Shown piece by piece: positions 36,369 through 44,646 of a stretch of 64,000 nucleotides of DNA (position 1 is the stretch's first letter; each line of letters opens with the position of its first letter). The notes under the pieces were generated by a model. It did no database searches. It was not told the DNA's origin and saw only the letters and a list, made by a program, of their open reading frames with translations. Made by a program: the position numbers and the translations under genes. Source of the DNA: Saprospiraceae bacterium (GTDB lineage Bacteria; Bacteroidota; Bacteroidia; Chitinophagales; Saprospiraceae); NCBI GenBank assembly GCA_022844565.1, contig JALHLK010000014.1:37327-101326 (forward strand), read 5' to 3'.

Positions 36369-37427
36369 ATGAAAAAGTACAAAAGTTTTGTTTTACTCCT
36401 GATACTCCCATTCCTTGGTTGCAATAAAGACAATATTGAAAATGATGATATTTATTTCCCCGCCAATAATGGGTTAAAATGGGAAATAAAAACAATAGCT
36501 AGTCTAAAATGGAATGAAGGAGCGGTTGCTGATTTAAAAAATTACTTAATTCAGACCAATACAAAGTCTTTTATGATTCTGCATAATGGCAGAATTGTGA
36601 TGGAAGAATATTTTGACGGGCATACCCAAAGTACGCCTTGGGCATGGAATAGTGCTGGAAAAACCTTAGTAACAGCTACGACAGGCATAGCTCAACAAGA
36701 AGGTTTGATCAATATCAATACAAAAGCTTCTCAATATTTAGGTGTAGGATGGACAAGTGCTGGTTTGGCTAAAGAAAACTTGATCACCCCGCGACATTTA
36801 TTAACCATGTCTTCAGGTCTTAATGACGAGAGTAATTTGGTACTCAAGTCAAATTTAACTTATTTGGCTGATGCAGGAACAAGATGGTCGTATCACAATG
36901 TATTCCAAAGATTGATGGATGTTGTAGAAAAAGCTAGCCAACAACAGTTTGAGACTTACTTTGAAACAAAGCTGAGAAATAAGATTGGTATGGATGGCTT
37001 TTGGGATAATGGCCTAATATTTAGAATCTACAATAGCAATACTCGAAGTATGGCAAGATTTGGAATCTTAGCGTTAAACAAGGGTAAATGGCAAAATGAT
37101 CAAATTATAAATGAAGCTTTCTTTACGGAAAGTATAACCACTTCTCAAAACATCAATCCGTCATATGGATACTTATGGTGGTTGAATGGAAAGGCAAAGT
37201 ATATGGTACCTGGTGGCCAGAAGGTTTATGAAAGTACCTTGGTGCCAAATGCTCCAGCAGATATGTATGCGGCAATGGGTGCAGCTGACCAAAGATTGTA
37301 TGTTGTACCAAGCAGAGATTTGGTGATTGTAAGAATGGGAGAAACTTCATCTCCCGGTAATTCATCATTTGCTCTTTCAGGTTTTGACAATGAGTTGTGG
37401 GCTAGAATTAGTGCGGTTATAAAATAA
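36369..37427 (+). CDS. Beta-lactamase-family serine hydrolase, lipoprotein
   Basis: A 352-residue class C beta-lactamase-like enzyme. The signal ends in a lipobox (LPFLGC18). The catalytic S-x-x-K is S95-A-G-K98 in WAWNSAGKTLVTA. The Y-x-N element is Y175-H-N177 in RWSYHNVFQRL. A third element of the H-x-G or K-x-G kind is not obvious; GAADQRLYVVPSRDLVIVRMG is the usual final strand. Members include D,D-peptidases, esterases and penicillin-binding-like proteins, so substrate is open. Not in an operon. Confidence 0.88.
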   Translation: MKKYKSFVLLLILPFLGCNKDNIENDDIYFPANNGLKWEIKTIASLKWNEGAVADLKNYLIQTNTKSFMILHNGRIVMEEYFDGHTQSTPWAWNSAGKTLVTATTGIAQQEGLININTKASQYLGVGWTSAGLAKENLITPRHLLTMSSGLNDESNLVLKSNLTYLADAGTRWSYHNVFQRLMDVVEKASQQQFETYFETKLRNKIGMDGFWDNGLIFRIYNSNTRSMARFGILALNKGKWQNDQIINEAFFTESITTSQNINPSYGYLWWLNGKAKYMVPGGQKVYESTLVPNAPADMYAAMGAADQRLYVVPSRDLVIVRMGETSSPGNSSFALSGFDNELWARISAVIK

Positions 37428-37612
37428 CAGGAGTTAAAAACAAGGATAGTTCATTTTTTGACTTTAAATGTCATAAATGTTGTGCACAGATACTGTAAAT
37501 AATTTCTAGCGTTTAACGGTGTATGACTTATGATCATGATATCTGTAATATTTAATGATTACTTTGGCCGAATATGTCTAATTACTGTCCTTTAAGAGTC
37601 TTTTTTTAAGTT

Positions 37613-37620
37613 TACCTTTG
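37613..37620 (+). promoter_or_regulatory. -7 element upstream of the GlxA-type regulator
   Basis: TACCTTTG fits TAnnTTTG and ends 18 nt before the ATG at 37639. A good TTG at the -33 position is lacking. Confidence 0.4.
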
Positions 37621-37638
37621 CGGTGTAAACAAAAAGAT

Positions 37639-38559
37639 ATGCCAACAAAATTTCTTTTTTTACTATTGCCGAATATTCATATTTTGGATTTAGCTGGACC
37701 AGATCAAGCATTACATGAAGCGATAGACTTTGGGGCTGAATTTGTCATAGAATACTGTACAATAGATCATCCAGTGACTACAACCAGTGGTCTACCATTA
37801 GGTCAAGTAGCTCATTACGCTAAGGTTCAGCTTGGCAAAGGAGATTTTCTGATTATTCCGGGGTCTGCTTATGATTTTATGATTTCGCCAACTTTCGTAG
37901 AAGAGAAAAGTCTTTTTGAGTGGATCAGAGTACAATATGCCAATGGAGCGAATATATGCAGCATCTGTATGGGAGCATTCGCACTCGCAGAATCTGGCTT
38001 ACTAGATGGCAAAAACTGTACTACACATTTTAAGAAAACAAAAGCACTGCAAGAAAGATTTCCTAAAATACAAGTGGTAGAAAACATACTTTTTACAGAT
38101 CAGGAAAGGCTCTATACAAGTGCAGGAATAGCAGCAGGCATTGATTTGACCCTTTATATCATCGAAAAGTTGAAAGGAAGTCACTTCGCACATTTAGTAG
38201 CTCGTGAGTTGGTCGTGTACCACAGGAGGAAAGGTAATGCTGCGCAGGAGAGTGAATACTTGGCTTTTCGCAATCACATTCATGCGGGCATCCATAAGGT
38301 GCAAGACTACATCATAGATCATATTTCTAAGAAAATGTATTTAACTGATTTGGCCGAAATAGCCAATATGAGTGAACGCAATTTTACTAGAATATTCAAA
38401 AAAGAAACTGGCATTACAGTTAATGATTTTGTGACACTTATTCGCAAAGAAAAAGCCGAAACTTTACTCAAAAATTTAGACTTGTCACGTACTGAAATAG
38501 CAAATAAAGTAGGCTTACAAAGTGAGAAACAATTGATAAGAATAATGAGATACATTTGA
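37639..38559 (+). CDS. GlxA-type transcriptional regulator (DJ-1/PfpI domain plus AraC HTH)
   Basis: I start at the ATG at 37639 (306 residues). The longer frame begins with a TTG that is part of the -7 box. Residues about 3-190 form a DJ-1/PfpI class I amidotransferase-like domain with the nucleophile elbow NICSICMGAFALAESGLL and VVENILFTDQERLYTSAGIAAGIDLTLYII. Residues about 215-306 are an AraC pair of helix-turn-helices (LTDLAEIANMSERNFTRIFKKETGITVNDFV). Such proteins regulate catabolism of various nitrogen compounds. The effector is unknown. The following operon begins 52 nt later. Confidence 0.92.
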   Translation: MPTKFLFLLLPNIHILDLAGPDQALHEAIDFGAEFVIEYCTIDHPVTTTSGLPLGQVAHYAKVQLGKGDFLIIPGSAYDFMISPTFVEEKSLFEWIRVQYANGANICSICMGAFALAESGLLDGKNCTTHFKKTKALQERFPKIQVVENILFTDQERLYTSAGIAAGIDLTLYIIEKLKGSHFAHLVARELVVYHRRKGNAAQESEYLAFRNHIHAGIHKVQDYIIDHISKKMYLTDLAEIANMSERNFTRIFKKETGITVNDFVTLIRKEKAETLLKNLDLSRTEIANKVGLQSEKQLIRIMRYI

Positions 38560-38611
38560 AGTTATAAAAGAGGGCAAAACGCTTTTTAAAACTACTAAGA
38601 ACTAACACTTA

Positions 38612-39085
38612 ATGATGAGCAATACTTTTTCAAAATACAATACTCGCCCTATCCGCTTTATAGAAATACACGAAGTGATGAATTGGAAAATCAAGATATA
38701 CAGTATTTCTATTCATCAGGAGTTTGTAGATGAAGCTAATTTAATAGCTGCTAAAAGTAAATTATCGTTATGGTTGGCAAAATCTGCCATTTATGATTTA
38801 CCTACGTATAAAATTGCCACCCTTATTTTACATGAAGGAAAAGAAGGTGTATTTGCCATTATTAATTGGTGGATAGATGAAAACATGTTGCAAAATTTTG
38901 TATATTTAAAAAAGCTAAATGACACAGAATTTCAACTTTTTTCGCAAGATGGTATCACTACATGTGTCTGGGAGTTGGCGGTTTGGTGGCACGAACGCAA
39001 TGCTTGGGTAAATCATGTTTTGTCCAAACATCAAAAACCAGATTTTGAAGCTTATTTGGAGGATCAACTTAATACTGAAATATGA
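38612..39085 (+). CDS. Uncharacterised cytosolic protein
   Basis: A 157-residue protein without signal or membrane segment. I do not recognise a named family. It is rich in tryptophan (IINWWIDENML, VWELAVWWHERNAWVNHVL) and starts with RPIRFIEIHEVMNWKIKIYSIS. It looks like a compact alpha/beta protein. It opens a five-gene run in which the next ATG overlaps its stop by 4 nt (ATGA), so translation is coupled to that of the aspartyl-protease-like gene. Confidence 0.75.
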   Translation: MMSNTFSKYNTRPIRFIEIHEVMNWKIKIYSISIHQEFVDEANLIAAKSKLSLWLAKSAIYDLPTYKIATLILHEGKEGVFAIINWWIDENMLQNFVYLKKLNDTEFQLFSQDGITTCVWELAVWWHERNAWVNHVLSKHQKPDFEAYLEDQLNTEI

Positions 39086-40179
39086 AAAAACTATTATTGT
39101 TTTCGTTATTTGGCTTGGTAGCCATAACGATTCACGCTCAAAAAAAACTGCCTATCATAAAAGCCACTTCTGAAAAGGTATCGATAAAAGATGATGGATT
39201 TTATGAAAAAGATTCTTGGTTTCTAAGTCCTAAAGCAAAACCTGATGTGTACAAGGCTTATAGATCAAAAAAACCAAAATGGGTTACTTTTTATACTGAT
39301 CTTGATTCAATAAAGTTTAAGGTAAAACCGGGCAAGCATTACGACTTCATCATTTTATTGAACGAAAAGGATACTTGTTTTACTAGAATCGAATGCTGTG
39401 AGTCCAAATCTCAATTTGCTTCTTTAAAAAATGATACTATACCTTTTCAACTCAACGAATATAATGCAATAGTTGTGGATGCCGTAGTCAATGGCAAGGA
39501 TAGTTTAAAGATACATTTTGACTTGGGCACTTTTGATTTCAGGCTGACAAATCAAGGTCGAAGCAAGGTAACACAAGCCAAAATAAATACCATCCAAATT
39601 GGTAAAACCATTTGGAATAATCCGATGGTCTCCAATGCAAAAAATGCAGCTCATGGTATGGATGGTAGATTTGGATGGCACACCTTTGAAAATAAAATTC
39701 TAACCATCAATAATGAAAAACATTTCCTTATCGTAGGAGATAAATTGCCCAATAGTCTAAAAGAGTATCAAAAAACAAATCTTGTTTTTATTAAATCTTG
39801 GCCATGTATTGAAGCCGTAGTTCAATGTGATGACCGAAAACATAAGTCCTATTTTTTAATGGATAATGGATCAGCATTGGCGATGATACTCAATAAGACA
39901 TGGATGAATAAAAATGATTTGCCTTCGAATTTAAAAGTAATAAAGGAATCTAAAATAAGTGACGGTGCTGGTAATCAGTTTGAAACTAAAACCGTCATGA
40001 TACCCAAAATATATATTGGTAGTTTTGAAGTAGATAATGTGCAGACACTTATCATGGAAGGGGATGGGCCAATGGGCGAAATGGTTAATTACTTCGGGAA
40101 TGATGTATTGAAAAGATTTGATTTAGTCTTAGATTTCAAGAAAGACATAATATATATAAAACCTACTATTAATATTTAA
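39082..40179 (+). CDS. Secreted retropepsin-like aspartyl protease candidate
   Basis: A 365-residue protein with a signal peptide (KKLLLFSLFGLVAITIHAQ). Two aspartate motifs are placed as in bacterial two-lobed retropepsin-like proteins: F-D-L-G-T-F near residue 150 and L-M-D-N-G-S-A near residue 257. Both are close to the D-(T/S)-G consensus but altered (D-L-G-T and D-N-G-S), so activity is uncertain. A hydrophobic-hydrophobic-G element appears near VDNVQTLIMEGDG. Its context, a run of unannotated small genes, gives no pathway. Overlaps the preceding stop by 4 nt. Confidence 0.65.
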   Translation: MKKLLLFSLFGLVAITIHAQKKLPIIKATSEKVSIKDDGFYEKDSWFLSPKAKPDVYKAYRSKKPKWVTFYTDLDSIKFKVKPGKHYDFIILLNEKDTCFTRIECCESKSQFASLKNDTIPFQLNEYNAIVVDAVVNGKDSLKIHFDLGTFDFRLTNQGRSKVTQAKINTIQIGKTIWNNPMVSNAKNAAHGMDGRFGWHTFENKILTINNEKHFLIVGDKLPNSLKEYQKTNLVFIKSWPCIEAVVQCDDRKHKSYFLMDNGSALAMILNKTWMNKNDLPSNLKVIKESKISDGAGNQFETKTVMIPKIYIGSFEVDNVQTLIMEGDGPMGEMVNYFGNDVLKRFDLVLDFKKDIIYIKPTINI

Positions 40180-40188
40180 ATAACTAAT

Positions 40189-40641
40189 ATGTCAACAAAT
40201 AAAATTATAAAAGCAAAAGTTGAAGATGTGCCAGATTTGGCAACACTTTTTGACCAATACCGTGTTTTCTACCGTAAAGATAGCGATATAGCAGGTGCTG
40301 TGTCTTTTTTGACAGATCGATTGACTCGAGAAGAGTCCGTGATATTTCTTTGTGAAGTGGATGGGAAAAAGGCAGGATTTGTACAGTTATACCCTTTGTT
40401 TTCATCTACCAGAATGCAGCGATTATGGTTATTGAATGATCTTTTTGTTGCTCCGGACTTCAGAGGGCAAGGAGTTAGCAAGGCCTTGATTGATGCAAGT
40501 AGAAATTATGCTATCAAAACAGGAGCCTGTGGTTTATCTTTAGAAACGGAAAAGACGAATACAATTGCCAATCAACTTTACTTATCTACGAATTGGGAAC
40601 TAGACGAAGATCACAATTACTATTTTTTAACCACTAAATAA
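40189..40641 (+). CDS. GNAT-family N-acetyltransferase
   Basis: 150 residues with the GNAT core. AGFVQLYPLFSSTRMQRLWLLNDLFVAPDFRGQGVSKALI holds the acetyl-CoA-binding R-G-Q-G-x-(S/A) pyrophosphate loop near residue 90, and GLSLETEKTNTIANQLYLSTNWELD is the final beta-alpha. The acceptor is unknown. It lies 9 nt after the aspartyl-protease-like gene and 10 nt before the DUF1579-like gene, hence in the same transcript. Confidence 0.9.
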   Translation: MSTNKIIKAKVEDVPDLATLFDQYRVFYRKDSDIAGAVSFLTDRLTREESVIFLCEVDGKKAGFVQLYPLFSSTRMQRLWLLNDLFVAPDFRGQGVSKALIDASRNYAIKTGACGLSLETEKTNTIANQLYLSTNWELDEDHNYYFLTTK

Positions 40642-40651
40642 TCAAAATAAA

Positions 40652-41173
40652 ATGGATTTAACAAAAATCACTTCCTTCCATCCAAGCTTGACCATTCAAC
40701 CATCTATCAATTCAACCTATTTTGACTTTGACTTCTTAGAAGGAAAATGGCATGTAAAGAACCGCAAGCTAAAAGAAAGAATGGTTGGATGCACCGAATG
40801 GGCAACCTTTGAATCAAAAATTCACCTAAGAAAAACACTCATGGGAAATATTGAAAACTACTATGCAAATTTCGATGATACACCCTTTGAAGGCATGGCG
40901 GTAAGATTATTTGATCCGCAATCAAAGCTTTGGACTATTTACTGGATCGATAGTAGTAATCCCAAAATGGATACCCATCCTGTAGTCGGGAGTTTTGAAA
41001 ACAAAGTCGGTGAATTTTTTACAAAAGATGTTTTTAATGGAAAAGAAATCTTAGTTGTTTATAAATGGGATGCTACAGACCCAAACCATCCAATTTGGTC
41101 ACAAGCATTTTCATTGGATGAAGGACTTTCTTGGGAATGGAATTGGGAAATGGTCTTAAGTAAAAATGTTTAA
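40652..41173 (+). CDS. Lipocalin-like DUF1579-type protein
   Basis: A 173-residue cytosolic beta-rich protein. The FDFDFLEGKWHVKNRKLKER opening, the series of short strands with FEGMAVRLFDPQSKLWTIYWIDS, and the end GLSWEWNWEMVLSK resemble DUF1579-like lipocalin-fold proteins that start with a W-x-G-x-W motif. Such proteins have no established activity. The assignment is by pattern and tentative. The DinB-like gene's first ATG overlaps its 3' end by 8 nt. Confidence 0.65.
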   Translation: MDLTKITSFHPSLTIQPSINSTYFDFDFLEGKWHVKNRKLKERMVGCTEWATFESKIHLRKTLMGNIENYYANFDDTPFEGMAVRLFDPQSKLWTIYWIDSSNPKMDTHPVVGSFENKVGEFFTKDVFNGKEILVVYKWDATDPNHPIWSQAFSLDEGLSWEWNWEMVLSKNV

Positions 41174-41720
41174 CAATAAAATGAATAGCATCATGAAAAA
41201 AGCAGACATTAAAATCATGCCCGATTACTTTGATAGGTATATAAATTTGGCAGATGACCACTTGAGTGTTGTAGACGCTTTAGCATTGAGTTTACAAGAA
41301 TTGATTGACGCACCTGTAGACAAATGGAAAGCCTTAGGTGATCAGGTGTATGTCGAAGGCAAATGGACTGTCCGCGATATTCTACAACATTTTATTGACA
41401 CAGAAAGGGTTTTTGTATATCGCATTCTTTCCATCGCTCGAGGTGACAAACAGAAAATGGCTCCTTATGACGAAAATGAATTTGCTAAAAACGCACAAGC
41501 AACTCGAAGACCGCTGGATGAAATCTTTGAGGAATTGATGCTCATCCGCAGAGCTACTATCATGATGTACGAGTCATTTACCGATGAAATGTTACTGCAA
41601 AATGGTCATGCATATAATGATGTGCAATACGGACCGCTTGCCTTGGGTTTTATGATAGCAGGACATCAACGGTGGCATTTTAGGGTTTTAGAGGAGAGGT
41701 ATTATCCTTTACTTGGTTAA
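41166..41720 (+). CDS. DinB-family protein
   Basis: A four-helix DinB-like protein of 184 residues from the ATG at 41166; ATGs at 41181 and 41193 would remove 5 or 9 residues and are equally credible. The metal-binding histidines expected for the family are in KWTVRDILQHFIDTERVFVYR and MIAGHQRWHFRVLEERYYPLL. DinB/YfiT proteins include thiol transferases and many with unknown substrate. It closes the operon begun at 38612. Confidence 0.85.
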   Translation: MFNNKMNSIMKKADIKIMPDYFDRYINLADDHLSVVDALALSLQELIDAPVDKWKALGDQVYVEGKWTVRDILQHFIDTERVFVYRILSIARGDKQKMAPYDENEFAKNAQATRRPLDEIFEELMLIRRATIMMYESFTDEMLLQNGHAYNDVQYGPLALGFMIAGHQRWHFRVLEERYYPLLG

Positions 41721-41766
41721 TACACTTCATTCGAAAGTAACTTGATACTTAATGAAATAATTTTGC

Positions 41767-42621
41767 ATGAAGGATATTAGATTAATTTTGTTTTTCACAT
41801 TGGGACTTAATTTTTGGTCAACATTATTTGGACAAATTCAAATTCCTTGGCCGTCGACCCCTTCAAAATCAGAAACAATAGTCGGACTTACTCTTATATC
41901 ATTGGACTATTCTCGACCAAGTAAAAACGGCAGGAAAATATTTGGAAATCTTGTTCCGTATGATACTATTTGGAGAACTGCTGCTAATAAAAACTCAACG
42001 ATTACGTTTAGCGACGACATTAAAATTGAAAACAAAGAATTGAAAAAAGGTACCTATTCAATTTATACTAAACCTAGAAAAGAAATTTGGGAAATATACT
42101 TTTATACTGACATTAACAACTTAGGATTGCCTGCAGTTTGGGATACTTCAAAAATTGCAGTTAGCTTTAGTGTGAAACCCAAAATTGTTACCACAACCGA
42201 AACGTTCACAATAAGTATAGAAAATATTGGATATGAATCTTGTAATTTAGAAATTAAATGGGACAATATAAGTGTACCCATGAAAATTGAAGTGCCAACA
42301 GATAAAATTGTAAGTGAAAACATTGATAAAGTTTTGAGCGGACCTTCCGCTTGGGACTACTACAATGCTGCAGAACATAATAGAAGAGCAAAAAAGAATT
42401 TGACAAAAGCACTAATATGGATAAACACGGCCATTGAAAAGGGGACAGAAGAAGATAACTTAGTCTTCTATAGGAAAAAATCTCTGATCGAAGCTGACTT
42501 ATTTGATTATAAAGGAGCTATTAACTCAGCAAATATTTCTTTGAAGTATGCAAAACTTTCAAACAATAGAGATAACATAAAGATGAATGCTGAATCCATA
42601 TTAGAGTGGGCAAAAAAATGA
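41767..42621 (+). CDS. Secreted DUF2911 protein
   Basis: A 284-residue exported protein (signal LILFFTLGLNFWSTLFGQ). The DUF2911 core is at about 25-185: VGLTLISLDYSRPSKNGRKIFGNLVPYDTIWRTAANKNSTITFSDDI, then LKKGTYSIYTKPRKEIWEIYFY. The C-terminal 90 residues are helical (tetratricopeptide-like; KNLTKALIWINTAIEKG, FDYKGAINSANISLKYAK). DUF2911 proteins are widespread in Bacteroidota without assigned function. A TAATTTTG -7-like element ends 1 nt before the ATG. Confidence 0.88.
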   Translation: MKDIRLILFFTLGLNFWSTLFGQIQIPWPSTPSKSETIVGLTLISLDYSRPSKNGRKIFGNLVPYDTIWRTAANKNSTITFSDDIKIENKELKKGTYSIYTKPRKEIWEIYFYTDINNLGLPAVWDTSKIAVSFSVKPKIVTTTETFTISIENIGYESCNLEIKWDNISVPMKIEVPTDKIVSENIDKVLSGPSAWDYYNAAEHNRRAKKNLTKALIWINTAIEKGTEEDNLVFYRKKSLIEADLFDYKGAINSANISLKYAKLSNNRDNIKMNAESILEWAKK

Positions 42622-42798
42622 ACAGATTTAACATTCAACCATTTTTCTAATGAAACAACCCAATTTGAAAATTTATTAACATTAAATAACGTCATTTAAC
42701 GCTAGTTAACCCTATACATTACGTTTTTACAATAGCTTTGTCGAATCAATAAAAATTAGAAAAAAGGTAACCATTCATATGAAATAAGAAAAACATTT

Positions 42799-43146
42799 AT
42801 GAAAACAAAAATTCTTATATTATTAATCTCTTGTGTCTTATTTACATCTTGCGAAAAAGAAGAGATCATGACTTATGGCGATATTGTCATCACGATGCAA
42901 GGTGTCACTGGGTATGATGGTATACTCGTAAAAGATTTAAGGTTAGGGATATTTGATATGAATGTCTTGATTACGAATCGTTTTTTTGAAAGCGAAGCAA
43001 TTCAGGTAAAACCATTCATATCAGAGAAATATGAATTTAAAGAGCTTTTACCAGGAAACTATGTATTAGGGTTCATTGGACTAGGGTATCGAAAAACCGT
43101 GCAAGTAAAAGCTGGACAAACATTAAAAATTGACTTGTTTAAGTAA
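42799..43146 (+). CDS. Small uncharacterised lipoprotein
   Basis: 115 residues: signal and lipobox L-F-T-S-C18, then a compact beta-rich domain (YGDIVITMQGVTGYDGILVKDLRLGIFD, ELLPGNYVLGFIGLGYRKTVQVKAGQTLKIDLFK). The last part resembles the strands of carboxypeptidase-regulatory-like domains, but I cannot name a family. A TAGCTTTG -7-like element lies at 42733-42740. Confidence 0.72.
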   Translation: MKTKILILLISCVLFTSCEKEEIMTYGDIVITMQGVTGYDGILVKDLRLGIFDMNVLITNRFFESEAIQVKPFISEKYEFKELLPGNYVLGFIGLGYRKTVQVKAGQTLKIDLFK

Positions 43147-43221
43147 AAAGTCCAGGAAATGACCCCTCTATTAAAATTAGTAAATATAAATTCTAAACTT
43201 AAAAAGTAATCTAAAAAAATT

Positions 43222-43830
43222 ATGATAAAATTAGACAGAGCCGTTTACATACTAGGTTTTACGCTTGTTCTAATATCAGCATATGGTCAAAATAAAAAAT
43301 TTAATCTTTCACTTTCAAAACAAATTGATAGTTTAGCTAAAGAAGATCAAAGTGCTTTGACAATCCAAAATAGTGAAAACGCTGCAGCACATTTTCAAAA
43401 AGTGATTCGATCTAACTTTCCTTTAGTAAAAAAAATTGCCGATAAACATGGTTTCCCTAGTTATGATTTAGTAGGAAAAGAAAGCTCAAATAATTATTGG
43501 ATGTTGGTACAACATAGCGACTTTGATCTTCCTTTTCAGAAAAAAATACTTAAATTGATGAAGCTTGAAGTGGACAAGAAAAATGCATCAGGACAAAATT
43601 ATGCTTACCTCATAGATAGGATAAATATAAATGAAGGTAAACCTCAGATTTACGGTACTCAAGTAAATATGGGCGAAAATGGTACAAAAATTAAACCATG
43701 CAGTGATACCCTTAATTTGGATAAAAGAAGACTTTCTGTAGGGCTTAAACCTATAAAAGATTATTTAAAACAGTGTGACGACATGTTTCTTGAAATGAAT
43801 AAAGATAGAATAAAGACTAAAGATAATTAA
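43222..43830 (+). CDS. Secreted DUF6624-like protein
   Basis: A 202-residue exported protein (signal AVYILGFTLVLISAYGQ). The mature helical domain includes KKIADKHGFPSYDLVGKESSNNYWMLVQHSDFDLPFQKKILKLM and, further on, a QIYGTQV element. This order (HGFP, a glycine, then WLLVQH-D, then the YGTQ strand) matches proteins annotated DUF6624. The function is unknown. It lies among small exported genes of unknown role. Confidence 0.72.
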   Translation: MIKLDRAVYILGFTLVLISAYGQNKKFNLSLSKQIDSLAKEDQSALTIQNSENAAAHFQKVIRSNFPLVKKIADKHGFPSYDLVGKESSNNYWMLVQHSDFDLPFQKKILKLMKLEVDKKNASGQNYAYLIDRININEGKPQIYGTQVNMGENGTKIKPCSDTLNLDKRRLSVGLKPIKDYLKQCDDMFLEMNKDRIKTKDN

Positions 43831-44009
43831 GTTGGAAACAACGAAGAATAGTAACTATAATGTTACTTTTTATATCCGATTGAAGATAAAATTAAGCATA
43901 CAGAATAAGTCCCGAAATGGCCAGTTTATGGCTTTGATTTAAATCATTTATGTATGCTAAGGTACGTTGTATTTAAAGTAAAATTTTTTTTATTAGTTAA
44001 TTTCAAAAC

Positions 44010-44570
44010 ATGAAAAATATTTCAACATCTTTATACCAATTAAAAGTGACGTACAAACAAATAATGCTTCTGACATTAACCTTTGTTGTATGTTCTTGTA
44101 GTAAAGAAAAGTCATCGAAAACAAGCATCGGCCAAGGATTCGAAATTTATATGCCAAAAAGAGATCTTCATGCAAGTTACGGAGTGGATTATAGTAAGAT
44201 TAAATTAGATGCGATTGAGCTTCAAGAAACACCGATCTTAAAATACGATGATATTCAGAAATATGATACGGCTACTCATACGATTACACTTCCGTTTTTG
44301 AAAAACAAATTGTATTTCAGGTCTACTAGTGTTTATGGCAATATGTTTGTTGTAACTTTAGATAAAAAACCAATTTATTGTGGGTTTCATTGGCCTTCCA
44401 TTTCTTCGGCAATACCAATTTATGTTTTTATTCAAGATGTTAATTTTCCTTCACCCGATCTTCTTGATACCCAAATTAGAATAGGGCTCATGTCAACAAT
44501 TGATAAAGACCCAAGAAAGAATGAAAAATTGATAGCTAGACTGAAGCTAGACAAAAAAATATTAAAGTAA
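44010..44570 (+). CDS. Uncharacterised lipoprotein
   Basis: 186 residues. The N-terminus ends in a hydrophobic stretch with a lipobox (FVVCSC, cysteine near residue 30). An ATG 18 codons inside would give a shorter signal, but the lysines before it favour the first start. The mature domain begins GFEIYMPKRDLHASYGVDYSKIKLDAIELQETPILKYDDIQKYD, a pattern I have seen in unnamed Bacteroidota proteins. No function is known. The barrel-protein gene starts 76 nt downstream. Confidence 0.7.
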   Translation: MKNISTSLYQLKVTYKQIMLLTLTFVVCSCSKEKSSKTSIGQGFEIYMPKRDLHASYGVDYSKIKLDAIELQETPILKYDDIQKYDTATHTITLPFLKNKLYFRSTSVYGNMFVVTLDKKPIYCGFHWPSISSAIPIYVFIQDVNFPSPDLLDTQIRIGLMSTIDKDPRKNEKLIARLKLDKKILK

Positions 44571-44646
44571 CTTAATAGGCTCTATGATATCAATCCAAAA
44601 CGATTTTTCATTATCTGTCATAACACATCTTAAACTTTCAAACTTG

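Noticed and set aside
37618..37638. TTG start for the GlxA-type regulator
   Set aside because: The TTG is inside the TACCTTTG promoter element; the ATG at 37639 begins a normal DJ-1 domain.
39082..40179. Calling the aspartyl-protease-like protein an active pepsin-type enzyme
   Set aside because: Both aspartate motifs depart from D-T/S-G, so only a fold-level call is supported.
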